Positions 1 through 8,314 of a stretch of 64,000 nt of DNA are shown in pieces (position 1 is the first letter of the stretch; each line of letters opens with the position of its first letter). The notes beneath the pieces were generated by a model, which saw only the letters and a list, made by a program, of their open reading frames with translations, was not told the origin of the DNA and searched no databases. The stretch comes from Pelomonas dachongensis (GTDB taxonomy: Bacteria > Pseudomonadota > Gammaproteobacteria > Burkholderiales > Burkholderiaceae_C): the NCBI RefSeq assembly GCF_043555865.1, contig NZ_JBIGHY010000007.1, positions 124,001-188,000 of the forward strand, in the 5' to 3' direction. The translations under genes and the position numbers were made by a program.

Positions 1-424
1 GGGAATCCATCACGTCGCTGTTGCGCGAGTCGTAGTGGCCGCTGACGACCAAGTAGCGGCCTTTGCTGGCCCCTCGGCCCGGCAGCGTCGCGATGATGTT
101 GACCAGCTCGGTGGGCTGCGGCACGCGCGCGCCGGCAGGTTCGATGAAGCTCTGCTCTTCGACCTTCAACCGGCTGCCCGGCGCCTTGGCGCAGGCCTGC
201 AGCTCGGCCGTGATCCAGCGCCTGGCCGCACCGATGCCGCGGGTCTCGGACGCGATGTCGGACAGCGTGTGCCGCGTGCCGAACGACACCAGCTTGCGGA
301 TGCGCGCCTCGATGCGCGGCGCGCTGACCTCGGCGAGCATGGCCTGGAGGTCGTCGGCCGGTGTCTGGGCCTGGGCCGTGGCGGCAAACAGGGCGAGGGT
401 GAGCGCAGCGAATCGCAGATGCAT
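1..424 (-). CDS. M28-family zinc peptidase, N-terminal part (cut by window edge)
   Basis: About 141 residues are visible from the ATG at 424 to the window edge. The first 19 or so residues form a signal peptide (MHLRFAALTLALFAATAQA), so the product is exported. Near the cut end the segment LVVSGHYDSRNSD matches the first zinc-ligand block (HxD) of M28 aminopeptidases, preceded by the usual VNIIATLPG strand. The rest of the active site lies outside the window, so activity cannot be judged. Likely an exported metallo-aminopeptidase. It diverges from the EF-G-like gene that starts about 100 bp away. Confidence 0.8.
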   Translation of the reverse strand, partial: MHLRFAALTLALFAATAQAQTPADDLQAMLAEVSAPRIEARIRKLVSFGTRHTLSDIASETRGIGAARRWITAELQACAKAPGSRLKVEEQSFIEPAGARVPQPTELVNIIATLPGRGASKGRYLVVSGHYDSRNSDVMDS

Positions 425-522
425 GCGGAAGATTCTGCCCTTGCTGTGTGGGCTGGGTTCTTCTACGCTGGACGGGCCTGCGATCCCTCTGGGGATCGGA
501 TGCCCCACACGAGGAGAGTCCG

Positions 523-2589
523 ATGAGCGCCAGCCTGGATTCACGAGTGAGCGCGATCCGCACGGTCGCGCTGGTCGGCCCAGCCGCCGCCGGCAAGACG
601 CTGCTACTGGACGCGCTGCTGGCGCATGCCGGCGCCATCCCGCAGGCCGGCAGCATCGAGCGCGGCAACACGGTGAGCGACCACGACCCGCTGGAGAAGC
701 GGCTGGGGCATTCGCTGCAGTCCAGCCTCGCGCACTTCACGCATGGCGGCATTCGTGTGCACGCCATCGACACGCCGGGCGCGCCGGACTTTGTCGGCCA
801 GGCGCTGCCGGCGCTGGAGGCGGCAGATACCGCCATCGTCGTCGTCAACGCGCAGAACGGCGTCGAGATGATGGCGCAGCGCCTGCTGACGGCGGCCGGC
901 GAGCGGGGGCTGGCGCGGCTCATCGTCGTCAACAAGATCGATGCGCCAGACGTGGACCTGCCGGCGCTGCTCGGTCAGATCCGCGAGGTGTTCGGCAAGG
1001 AATGTTTGCCACTGAACCTGCCCGCCGACGGCAGCCAGCGCGTGGCGGACTGCTTCTTCGCGGCCTCGGGAGAGGCCGATTTTTCGTCGGTGGCCGACGC
1101 GCATCGCGCGCTGGTGGAACAGGTCGTGGAGGTAGACGCCGCCTTCGTCGACCGCTACCTGACCGAGGGCGACGTGGACCCGAAGGAGCTGCACGCGCCG
1201 CTGGAGCAGGCGCTGCGCGAGGGGCACCTGATCCCGGTGTGCTTCTGTTCGGCGAAGACCGGTGCGGGCGTGGCCGAGCTGCTGGTGGCCATCGAGGCGC
1301 TGATGCCCAATCCGGCCGAAGGCAACCCGCCACCCTTCCTCGAAGGCAAGGGCACCGAACCCGCGCCCTACCCCGCCACGCCGGACCCGGCGGCCCACGT
1401 ACTGGCCCATGTGTTCAAGATCGTCGCCGACCCATATCTCGGCAAGATGGGCGTCATGCGCGTGCACCAGGGCCGCGTCGCCAAGGGCGGCCTGCTGTTC
1501 GTGGGGCATGCGCGCAAGCCCATCCGCGTGGGCCACCTGTTCATGCTGCAGGGCGCAAAACATGTGGACGTGGACGAGGCGCTACCCGGTGAGCTGTGCG
1601 CCATCGCCAAGGTAGATGACATCGCCTTCGACGCGGTGTTGCACGACGCGCTGGCAGACGAGCACATCTTTCTGAAGCCGCTCGACTTCCCGACGCCGGT
1701 ACACGGCCTGGCCATCAGCCCCGCGCGGCGCGGCGACGAGCAGAAACTGTGGGAGGTGCTGGCCCGGTTGGTGGACGAAGACCCCTGCCTGCGCATCGAG
1801 CAGGCAGGCCATGATGGAACTTCCGGGCATCAGACCCTGGTCTACGGCCTGGGCGAGCTGCACCTGCGCCTGCTGCTAGAGCGCGTGCGCGAGCTGTACA
1901 AGGGCGAGGTCATCACCGAGCCGCCGCGCATCGGCTACCGCGAGACCATTTCGGTCCCCGCCGAGGGCCACTACCGCCACAAGAAGCAGAGCGGCGGCGC
2001 GGGCCAGTTCGGCGAGGTCTACCTGCGCGTGGAGCCGCTGGCGCGCGGCGCGGGCTTCGAGTTCGTCGACGCGGTCAAGGGCGGCGTCATTCCGGCTCCC
2101 TTCATGCCGGCCGTCGAGAAGGGCGTGCGCTCTGCGCTGGCCAGCGGCGTCGTGGCCGGATACCCGCTGGTGGACCTGAGCGTGACCGTCTACGACGGCA
2201 AGCACCATTCGGTGGACAGCAAGGAGATCGCCTTCATTAGCGCCGGCCGCCGCGCGCTCATCGAAGCCGTGCGCGCCGCCAAACCGCTGGTCCTGGAACC
2301 CATCGTGCAGGTCGAGATCACGGCGCCGGATGCCAGCATCGGCGACATCACCGGCGACCTGGCCTCGCGCCGCGGCCAAGTCAACGGCACGCGCGCCGCC
2401 TTGCCGGGCAGCCTCATCGTGCAAGGCCTGGCGCCGCTGGCGGAGCTGGCCAGCTACCAGACGCGCTTGAACGCGATGACCGCCGGCCAGGGCCGCTACA
2501 CGCTGCTGCTGTCGCACTACGAACCCGTGCCGCCCCACACGCAGACCGCGCTGATGGGCGCCTACCAGGCGGGTGACGAAGGCGACTGA
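523..2589 (+). CDS. EF-G-like translational GTPase (EF-G paralogue)
   Basis: A 688-residue protein. The ATG at 523 is preceded by GAGGAGAG, a good ribosome site; an upstream in-frame start at 448 has none. The GTPase domain carries G1 GPAAAGKT (residues 19-26), G3 DTPGAPDF and G4 NKID, followed by EF-G domains II-V, with RHKKQSGGAGQFGEV in domain IV. The altered G1 and G3 (canonical EF-G has AHIDAGKT and DTPGHVDF) place it in the EF-G-like/EF-G2 group rather than the housekeeping fusA, as does the absence of rpsL, rpsG and tuf neighbours. Its role is unknown; these paralogues are thought to be auxiliary ribosome GTPases. Confidence 0.85.
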   Translation: MSASLDSRVSAIRTVALVGPAAAGKTLLLDALLAHAGAIPQAGSIERGNTVSDHDPLEKRLGHSLQSSLAHFTHGGIRVHAIDTPGAPDFVGQALPALEAADTAIVVVNAQNGVEMMAQRLLTAAGERGLARLIVVNKIDAPDVDLPALLGQIREVFGKECLPLNLPADGSQRVADCFFAASGEADFSSVADAHRALVEQVVEVDAAFVDRYLTEGDVDPKELHAPLEQALREGHLIPVCFCSAKTGAGVAELLVAIEALMPNPAEGNPPPFLEGKGTEPAPYPATPDPAAHVLAHVFKIVADPYLGKMGVMRVHQGRVAKGGLLFVGHARKPIRVGHLFMLQGAKHVDVDEALPGELCAIAKVDDIAFDAVLHDALADEHIFLKPLDFPTPVHGLAISPARRGDEQKLWEVLARLVDEDPCLRIEQAGHDGTSGHQTLVYGLGELHLRLLLERVRELYKGEVITEPPRIGYRETISVPAEGHYRHKKQSGGAGQFGEVYLRVEPLARGAGFEFVDAVKGGVIPAPFMPAVEKGVRSALASGVVAGYPLVDLSVTVYDGKHHSVDSKEIAFISAGRRALIEAVRAAKPLVLEPIVQVEITAPDASIGDITGDLASRRGQVNGTRAALPGSLIVQGLAPLAELASYQTRLNAMTAGQGRYTLLLSHYEPVPPHTQTALMGAYQAGDEGD

Positions 2590-2642
2590 GCGCGGGCACG
2601 CCCGGGCGGGCGGTGGTCAACGCTCATTTATCATCCTGCCCC

Positions 2643-3233
2643 ATGCCCAGCGCCCCCCGCGATGTCGCGCAGATCCGAATGGACAACGCGATGCGGCTGT
2701 TCGAAGAGTTCGTCAGCGCCACCGTCAAACACCCCGATGCCGCCACCCTGCGTGGCCTGGAGCGGCGCTTTGCCGAGCGGTTGCAGATCCAGCCCAGCTA
2801 CTGGAGCCAGATCAAGGGCCGCTCGCGCCAGATCGGCGAACGGTTGGCCCGCCAGTTCGAGCAGCTGTGCCACAAGCCGCCGGGCTGGATGGACATCGAG
2901 CATGGTGCCGTTGCCACCGGCCCGGCACCAATCACCTCGATGGCGGCCGCCCTCGGCCACGTGGCGCCGCCGCCACCGGAGCCCTCGCCCAGCCTGCCGC
3001 AGGACGATGACGAGCGCTTCATCGTGGGCCTGGTACTGACCTACTACCGCCGCCACCCGCAGCGCGCCCGCACGCGGCTGCTGGACCTGCTGGGCGAGGT
3101 GCTGACGCCCGAACCCGCGCCCGCGCCGACACCGCGTGCCGCGGCCAAGCCCGCGGCCGGTGCGCAGGCCGAGCTTGATGCGTGGCGCAAGCTGCAAGCC
3201 GGCATCGCCCCGCTGAAGCCCAGGAAGCGCTGA
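2643..3233 (+). CDS. Cro/CI-like helix-turn-helix protein
   Basis: A 196-residue protein from the ATG at 2643, 53 bp after the EF-G-like gene. Residues about 20-75 (RFAERLQIQPSYWSQIKGRS, then IGERLARQFEQ and a PPGWMD turn) resemble the DNA-binding helices of Cro/CI-type repressors. A proline-rich linker follows, then a helical segment and an Ala/Pro-rich, basic tail ending KPRKR. No peptidase, sensor or phage-repressor C-terminal domain is evident. Probably a DNA-binding regulator; its target is unknown. The paired palindromes at 3299-3336, just downstream, could be a site but nothing links them to it. Confidence 0.6.
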   Translation: MPSAPRDVAQIRMDNAMRLFEEFVSATVKHPDAATLRGLERRFAERLQIQPSYWSQIKGRSRQIGERLARQFEQLCHKPPGWMDIEHGAVATGPAPITSMAAALGHVAPPPPEPSPSLPQDDDERFIVGLVLTYYRRHPQRARTRLLDLLGEVLTPEPAPAPTPRAAAKPAAGAQAELDAWRKLQAGIAPLKPRKR

Positions 3234-3518
3234 TCGTTCTGCGCATCCGTCATTGGACGACGCACGCCCTCCACGTTAGGGGTGTTGGATAAAAGCTGCT
3301 TGCGCAAGAGAAACGTTTGTTTATCATTTGCGCAAGTCGTGATGCTGAAGTCCCCGGGCATCACGGCGAGGTCACACCCTTGAAGTCCTGACCTGCTCGG
3401 CCCCGCCTGCCTCGCGCGCAAGCCCCGAGCGCCTCAACCCTTGTCTGCAAAAGCTGACCCATCCCGGGTCAAGCCGCTGCACTGCCCGCCGCCCTCGCGG
3501 CACTCAACGGAGCACTCC
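3234..3518. other. Intergenic region with paired TTGCGCAAG palindromes
   Basis: A 285 bp stretch with no convincing gene. It is more AT-rich around 3280-3335 than its surroundings. It carries CTTGCGCAAG (3299-3308, a perfect 10 bp palindrome) and TTTGCGCAAG (3327-3336), 28 bp apart. The two copies could also pair as one hairpin with a 9-10 bp stem around a loop of about 18-20 nt. A promoter for the following small gene is plausible here. Confidence 0.4.
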
Positions 3519-3710
3519 ATGCCCCAGTACACCTCTCCGCGCCCGATGCGCATCAAGCTCGCCAAGCCGCGCAACCCGCTCGTCGCCCCGGCCAACAAAC
3601 GCCAGGCAGGCCGACACCAGAGCCCCAACGACGCCCACGCGCAGCGCCAGCAGGCCCGCCTTGAACTGCGCAGCCTGCTGCGCGACCGCTACCCGGACGA
3701 AAGCCCCTGA
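3519..3710 (+). CDS. Small basic hypothetical protein
   Basis: A 63-residue, strongly basic protein. The ATG at 3519 has ACGGAG a few bases upstream; an in-frame start at 3441 lacks a ribosome site and would add a low-complexity leader. The sequence is rich in Pro, Arg, Gln and Lys (MRIKLAKPRNP near the start, a Gln/Arg-rich helix RQQARLELRSLLRDRY near the end). No known domain was recognised. Position after an AT-rich intergenic region and the clean ribosome site support a real gene; function unknown. Confidence 0.5.
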   Translation: MPQYTSPRPMRIKLAKPRNPLVAPANKRQAGRHQSPNDAHAQRQQARLELRSLLRDRYPDESP

Positions 3711-3775
3711 CACACCGGCACCGCTCGCCCTCTCATCCATCTCATGAGGGCCGGCTTGGTGCCAAGGAGACCCTC

Positions 3776-4024
3776 ATGAGATTGATCGAGTTGCGCGGCC
3801 TGAGTGCCGCTGAAGCCGCCGAAACCCACGATGCCTGGGCCCGCCGCTGGGTCCGCATCAAGCGCGCCGCCCGCGCGATCCGGCTGGTGTTCTCGCCCGC
3901 CTACCGCCGGCGCCGCCGCGCCCGCAGCCAGCTGGAGTTTTACGCCGAGGCCGGTGCGCCGGAAGGCGCGCTCTACGTCGACGGCCAGTTGGTGGCACAA
4001 CTGGACGGCATCAGGCGCCTGTGA
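3776..4024 (+). CDS. Small basic hypothetical protein
   Basis: An 82-residue protein with an AAGGAG ribosome site (about 3764-3769) directly before the ATG. The N-terminal half is helical with an Arg-rich stretch (AYRRRRRARSQ, residues 42-52); the C-terminal half looks like a short beta hairpin (GALYVDGQLVAQLDG). No family recognised. It sits 65 bp after another small basic gene on the same strand and could be cotranscribed with it. Confidence 0.55.
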   Translation: MRLIELRGLSAAEAAETHDAWARRWVRIKRAARAIRLVFSPAYRRRRRARSQLEFYAEAGAPEGALYVDGQLVAQLDGIRRL

Positions 4025-4089
4025 ACTGGCACGCAAATCGGGGTCGCATGGACCGACCATGCGACCCCAACACGGCCTAGCATCGCGCC

Positions 4090-4932
4090 ATGCCCGACCG
4101 CCTGCGCCTGACCACGCCGCTGCCCACGCTGCAAGCCTGGGCGGACGCGTTCACGCACGCGGAGATCCCGGTGCTGTCCGAAACAGCCGAGGCACTAGAG
4201 CTGATGCGCGCGACCGAGGACGACGTGGACGCGCACGGTCTGGGCGAGCTGATCGCCACCGACCCGCTGATGACGCTGAAGGTGCTGGCCAGCGCCAGCG
4301 AACTGAAGCGCGGCCGCAGCAGCGGGCTGCGCGCCGACGCCGAGACGGTGACCGCGGCCATTGTGCTGATGGGCATCACGCCCTTCTTCCGCAACTTCGG
4401 CCCGCAGCCCACGCTGGAGGCCGTGCTGGCCGATGACGACGAGGCGCTGCTGGGCCTGTCACGCGTGCTGCAGCGCGCCGAGCGGGCGTCGCGCTACGCG
4501 CTGGGTTTCGCTGCCCACCGTGCCGACCCCGATGCCGCCATCATCCACAACGCCGCGCTGCTGCACGACTTCGCCGAGATGCTGCTGTGGGTGCATGCGC
4601 CCGCGCTGGCGCTGCAGATCGCGCGGCTGCAGGACGGTGACCGCACGCTGCGCAGCGCCGTGGCGCAGCGCCAGGTGCTGGGCATCGTGCTGGCCGACCT
4701 TGAACACGCGCTGATGACGCGCTGGCACCTGCCCGCGCTGCTGACGCACATCACCAGCGAGCAGCACGAGCGCGATCCGCAGGTGCGCTGCGTGCAGCTG
4801 GCCGTGCGCGTCGCGCGGCACACCGCACGCGGCTGGGACGACGCCGCCGTGCCGGACGACCTGCACGACATCGCCGCACTGCTGAACCTCAGCGAAGCCC
4901 ACGCCCTGAAGCTGCTGCGCGAGTTCGACTGA
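4090..4932 (+). CDS. HDOD-domain protein
   Basis: A 280-residue protein composed almost entirely of an HDOD domain: an N-terminal pair of helices with the IATDPLMTLKVLASASE block (residues about 55-75), then GITPFFRNF and the HNAALLHDFAEMLL block (around residues 154-167) that corresponds to the HD region of related phosphohydrolases. HDOD proteins are usually non-enzymatic signalling partners in motility and c-di-GMP pathways. No second domain is attached. It converges on the Lrp-type regulator with only 12 bp between stop codons. Confidence 0.8.
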   Translation: MPDRLRLTTPLPTLQAWADAFTHAEIPVLSETAEALELMRATEDDVDAHGLGELIATDPLMTLKVLASASELKRGRSSGLRADAETVTAAIVLMGITPFFRNFGPQPTLEAVLADDDEALLGLSRVLQRAERASRYALGFAAHRADPDAAIIHNAALLHDFAEMLLWVHAPALALQIARLQDGDRTLRSAVAQRQVLGIVLADLEHALMTRWHLPALLTHITSEQHERDPQVRCVQLAVRVARHTARGWDDAAVPDDLHDIAALLNLSEAHALKLLREFD

Positions 4933-4944
4933 CACCCTGCCGGG

Positions 4945-5427
4945 CTACACCGGCACGGCGGTGGTGTTCTTCAGCCGCTCCAGCACGAAGCTGGTCTTGC
5001 AGTCCTGCACGCTGGGGTGCATCAGCAGCGTGTCGCTGATGAAGCGGGCGTAGTGCTGCATGTCCTGCACCAGCACGCGCAGCAGGTAGTCCATCTCGCC
5101 GGTCAGCGCGGCGCACTCCACCACCTCGGGCCAGGTTTGCACGGCGGCGCGGAACAGGTCGCGCGGGTTGCGCAGCGGGTTGTCGGTCTGCTTTTCCAGC
5201 CGTACGTTCAGGTAGGCCGTCAGGCCCAGGCCGATCTTCTCTGGCGGCACCAGGGCGACGTAGCTTGTGATGACGCCTGCCTCCTCCAGTCGGCGCACGC
5301 GGCGCAGCACGGCGGACGCGGACAGCCCGGCCTCGCCGGCCAACGTGTCGTAGGTGATGCGGCCATCCTGCTGCAGCGCGCGCAGGATGCGGCGGTCGAT
5401 GGCGTCCAGCTCGATAACGGCTTCCAT
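4945..5427 (-). CDS. Lrp/AsnC-family transcriptional regulator
   Basis: A 160-residue protein with the standard layout: an AsnC-type winged HTH at residues about 8-60 (LDAIDRRILRALQQDGRITY, LSASAVLRRVRRLEEAGVI) and a C-terminal RAM effector domain (about 75-150, with ALTGEMDYLLRVLVQD). It diverges from hppD across a 108 bp intergenic region, so regulation of hppD in response to aromatic amino acids is a natural guess. The ligand cannot be read from the sequence. Confidence 0.9.
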   Translation of the reverse strand: MEAVIELDAIDRRILRALQQDGRITYDTLAGEAGLSASAVLRRVRRLEEAGVITSYVALVPPEKIGLGLTAYLNVRLEKQTDNPLRNPRDLFRAAVQTWPEVVECAALTGEMDYLLRVLVQDMQHYARFISDTLLMHPSVQDCKTSFVLERLKNTTAVPV

Positions 5428-5535
5428 AGGACAGATTTTGCAGCTTTCCTGCGTTTGAAGAGAACTTCACGCCGTAGATTGCATGAAACCTGCGCATCCC
5501 GCGCCGCAGAATTTTCGGTTTCGCTGGAGACAAAA

Positions 5536-6675
5536 ATGGCCAAGTTCACTCCATGGGACAACCCCATGGGCACCGACGGTTTCGAGTTCATCGAGTTCGC
5601 CGCGCCCGATCCGGCAGCCCTGGGCGAGCTGTTCCGCACCATGGGCTTCACGGCCGTGGCCCGTCACCGCCACAAGAACGTGACGCTGTACCGCCAGGGC
5701 GGCGTCAACTTCATCATCAACGCCGAGACGGACTCGTTCGCGCAGCGCTTCGCGCGCCTGCACGGCCCGTCGATCTGCGCCATAGCCTTCCGCGTGGACA
5801 ACGCCGCCCACGCCTACCAGCGTGCGCTGGAGCTGGGCGCCTGGGGCTTCGACAACAAGGCCGGCCCAATGGAGCTGAACATCCCGGCCATCAAGGGCAT
5901 CGGCGACTCGCTAATCTATTTCGTTGACCGCTGGCAGGGCAAGCACGGCGCTGCCGCAGGCGCCATCGGCAACATCTCGATCTACGACGTGGACTTTGTG
6001 CCGGTGCTGGACGCACTTGGCCAGCCCGTGGACCCGAACCCCGTCGGCCACGGCCTGACCGAGATCGACCATCTGACGCACAACGTCTTCCGCGGCCGCA
6101 TGAAGGAGTGGTCGGAGTTTTACGAGCGCTTCTTCAACTTCCGCGAGGTGCGCTACTTCGACATCGAGGGCAAGCTGACCGGCCTCAAGTCCAAGGCCAT
6201 GACCAGCCCCTGCGGCAAGATCCGCATCCCGATCAACGAGAGCAGCGACGACAAAAGCCAGATCGCGGAGTACCTGGACCTGTACCACGGCGAGGGCATC
6301 CAGCACGTGGCGCTGGGCACGACCGACATTTACGCGTCGGTCGAGGGCATGAAGGGCACGGGCGTCGCGTTCCAGGACACGATCGACACCTATTTCGACC
6401 TCGTCGACAAGCGCCTGCCCGGCCACGGCGAGAACGTCGCCGAACTGCGCCGTCTGCGCATACTCATCGACGGCGCCACGCACCTGGGCGTGGACAACGA
6501 GCTGCTGCTGCAGATCTTCACCAAGGAAGTGATCGGTCCGATCTTCTTCGAGCTGATCCAGCGCAAGGGCAACGAGGGCTTCGGCGAGGGCAACTTCAAG
6601 GCGCTGTTCGAGAGCATAGAGCTGGATCAGATCCGCCGCGGGGTGCTCAAGGACGAGCCGGCCAACGCGGTCTGA
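5536..6675 (+). CDS. hppD: 4-hydroxyphenylpyruvate dioxygenase
   Basis: A 379-residue protein, normal length for bacterial HPPD. It converts 4-hydroxyphenylpyruvate to homogentisate in tyrosine breakdown. The Fe(II) facial triad is visible: His179 (EIDHLTHNV), His257 (GIQHVAL) and Glu339 (FFELIQRKG). The C-terminal FGEGNFKALFESIE gate helix, which covers the active site, is intact. The ATG at 5536 (MAKFTPWDNPMGTDG) is the family's usual start. The following homogentisate pathway genes are not adjacent. The last 49 bp overlap the 3' end of a gene on the opposite strand. Confidence 0.95.
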   Translation: MAKFTPWDNPMGTDGFEFIEFAAPDPAALGELFRTMGFTAVARHRHKNVTLYRQGGVNFIINAETDSFAQRFARLHGPSICAIAFRVDNAAHAYQRALELGAWGFDNKAGPMELNIPAIKGIGDSLIYFVDRWQGKHGAAAGAIGNISIYDVDFVPVLDALGQPVDPNPVGHGLTEIDHLTHNVFRGRMKEWSEFYERFFNFREVRYFDIEGKLTGLKSKAMTSPCGKIRIPINESSDDKSQIAEYLDLYHGEGIQHVALGTTDIYASVEGMKGTGVAFQDTIDTYFDLVDKRLPGHGENVAELRRLRILIDGATHLGVDNELLLQIFTKEVIGPIFFELIQRKGNEGFGEGNFKALFESIELDQIRRGVLKDEPANAV

Positions 6676-7520
6676 AAGCCCGACGCCCGCAGGGCCTCCT
6701 GCAGGCAGTCCCAGGCCTCGTCCGAGTGGACCAGGCCCATGTGGCCCACGCCGTCCACGCGGTGCGCGCGCGAGCAGGCCAAGATGGCCGTCTCGGCCGG
6801 GTTGACGACCTGATCGCACGGCGTCCAGAAGCAGTCGACATCAGTCAGCAGCGACAGCTCCATCACCCAGGGGCTGCGCAGCCGCATCTGCCGGGCGTTG
6901 ATGCCCTGCCCCAGCCGCGCCATGCGCGTGCCGCCATGCGGCGACCCCAGCGTGATAACACGCGGCGGCACCGCATGGCCGGCGCCGAACCTGCGCCACC
7001 ACGCCCGCAACGCCAAGCCGCCCATGCTGTGGGCGCACAGCACCGGCATGCGACCGGTCGCGGCCTCCAGCCGACGCACGCCGACCTCGATCTCCTCGGC
7101 GTAGTCGTCGATGCTGCCGAACACCGGCTCCAGCGACGGCGCGACGAAAGCCACGCCCTGTGCGCGCAGCCGCTTCATCCAGCCGTTCCAGCGCCCGCGG
7201 TTGCAGGCGAAGCCGTGCACCAGCAGCACGCCGACCTGCGCCCCGGGCGGCAGGTGATCGGCTTCGGCCCACTCCCGCCACGGCTGTCGCCACGAGAAGG
7301 CCAGCTCGCTGGCCACCACCTCGCGCCGCCACGCACGCCAGAGCTGACCCCAGCTTGGCGCCGGCCGGTTGACCCAGCGCAGCTGCACGAAGCCGCCGGC
7401 AAGCACGACGGCGTGCAGCGCCAGCGTGGCCACACCCCAGGCCCAGCCGAAGCGCCAGCCGACGAACGCCGCCACGGCCAGCCGCAACAGCATCCAGATC
7501 CTCTGCAGCCTCCCATTCAT
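6627..7520 (-). CDS. Alpha/beta-fold hydrolase, membrane-anchored, lipase-like
   Basis: A 297-residue protein. One or two hydrophobic helices (residues about 10-45) anchor the N-terminus. The hydrolase domain shows the oxyanion HGFACNRGRW, the nucleophile elbow CAHSMGG, a late acidic residue (PCDQVV) and the catalytic His in GVGHMGL. This fits a triacylglycerol-lipase/esterase-like enzyme; the substrate is unknown. The last 14 or so residues are encoded antisense to the hppD 3' end, so the C-terminal tail may not be conserved. It starts 35 bp from a divergent gene. Confidence 0.8.
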   Translation of the reverse strand: MNGRLQRIWMLLRLAVAAFVGWRFGWAWGVATLALHAVVLAGGFVQLRWVNRPAPSWGQLWRAWRREVVASELAFSWRQPWREWAEADHLPPGAQVGVLLVHGFACNRGRWNGWMKRLRAQGVAFVAPSLEPVFGSIDDYAEEIEVGVRRLEAATGRMPVLCAHSMGGLALRAWWRRFGAGHAVPPRVITLGSPHGGTRMARLGQGINARQMRLRSPWVMELSLLTDVDCFWTPCDQVVNPAETAILACSRAHRVDGVGHMGLVHSDEAWDCLQEALRASGFQTALAGSSLSTPRRI

Positions 7521-7555
7521 CGGCCCAGTCTAAGCGGGCAGAATGAGCCCGCCCC

Positions 7556-8257
7556 ATGGATGACCTGAGTGCCGAATCCCTACTGAAGGAGCTGCGCGCC
7601 GTCGACGCCGAGCGCGCCCGCCGCGCCGCCGATCCCGCACTGGCCGCGCGCGTGCAGGCGCTGAAGGCCTGGCAGCAGCGCCGCTTCGCCCACACCTATG
7701 CCGACCTGCTGGCCACGCCGCGCTACGCGGCGGCCACGCGCTTCTTCCTGCATGAGCTGTACGGCCCCGGCGACTACCGCCAGCGCGACGCCCAGTTCGC
7801 CCGCGTGGTGCCGACGCTGACGCGCCTGTTCCCCGCCGAGGTCATCGACACCGTTGCCAAGCTCGCGCGGCTGCACGCGCTGTCCGAGCGGCTGGACACG
7901 TGCATGGCCGAGCACCTGGCGTCGCCCGAGATCACGGCCAGCGCGTACGCGATCGCGTGGCGCGCCTGCGGCGAGCCTGACGCGCGCGCGAGGCAGGTCG
8001 CACTGACGATGGCCGTGGGCGAGTCGCTCGACCGGCTCACGCGCAAACCGCTGCTGCGCCAGTCGCTGAAGCTGATGCGCGGCCCCGCCATGCTGGCCGG
8101 CCTGAGCGCGCTGCAGACCTTCCTGGAGACCGGCTTCGACACGTTCCGCGAGATGCGTGGGGCCGGCGAGTTCCTGTCCACTGTGCGACACCGCGAAAGC
8201 ACATTGGCAGACGATTTGTTTCAGGCAAATCCCTTGGTCCTAGGGCAACTCCCCTAG
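7556..8257 (+). CDS. Conserved hypothetical helical protein (FFLxELYGP motif)
   Basis: A 233-residue, probably all-helical cytoplasmic protein. The block FFLHELYGPGDYRQRDAQF (residues about 62-80) looks like a conserved family signature that I associate with uncharacterised proteobacterial proteins. No catalytic motif or membrane segment was seen. The last dozen codons run into an inverted-repeat element (8240-8257), so the natural C-terminus may be less conserved. It ends 57 bp before fadD on the same strand. Confidence 0.6.
   Translation: MDDLSAESLLKELRAVDAERARRAADPALAARVQALKAWQQRRFAHTYADLLATPRYAAATRFFLHELYGPGDYRQRDAQFARVVPTLTRLFPAEVIDTVAKLARLHALSERLDTCMAEHLASPEITASAYAIAWRACGEPDARARQVALTMAVGESLDRLTRKPLLRQSLKLMRGPAMLAGLSALQTFLETGFDTFREMRGAGEFLSTVRHRESTLADDLFQANPLVLGQLP
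8240..8257 (+). promoter_or_regulatory. Inverted-repeat element upstream of fadD
   Basis: CTAGGG (8240-8245) and CCCTAG (8252-8257) form an inverted repeat with a 6 bp spacer, followed at once by TCCTGGGG. The element overlaps the end of the preceding gene and lies about 57-75 bp upstream of the fadD ATG, a position suited to an operator or activator site. No protein can be assigned. Confidence 0.25.
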
Positions 8258-8314
8258 TCCTGGGGACGCCCCGCCACGACCATCTTCCGCTTCAAGCGAA
8301 GAGGCCTGCCCCCC

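Noticed and set aside
523..2589. Housekeeping elongation factor G
   Set aside because: G1 and G3 motifs differ from canonical EF-G and no rpsL/rpsG/tuf genes are adjacent; it fits the EF-G-like paralogue group.
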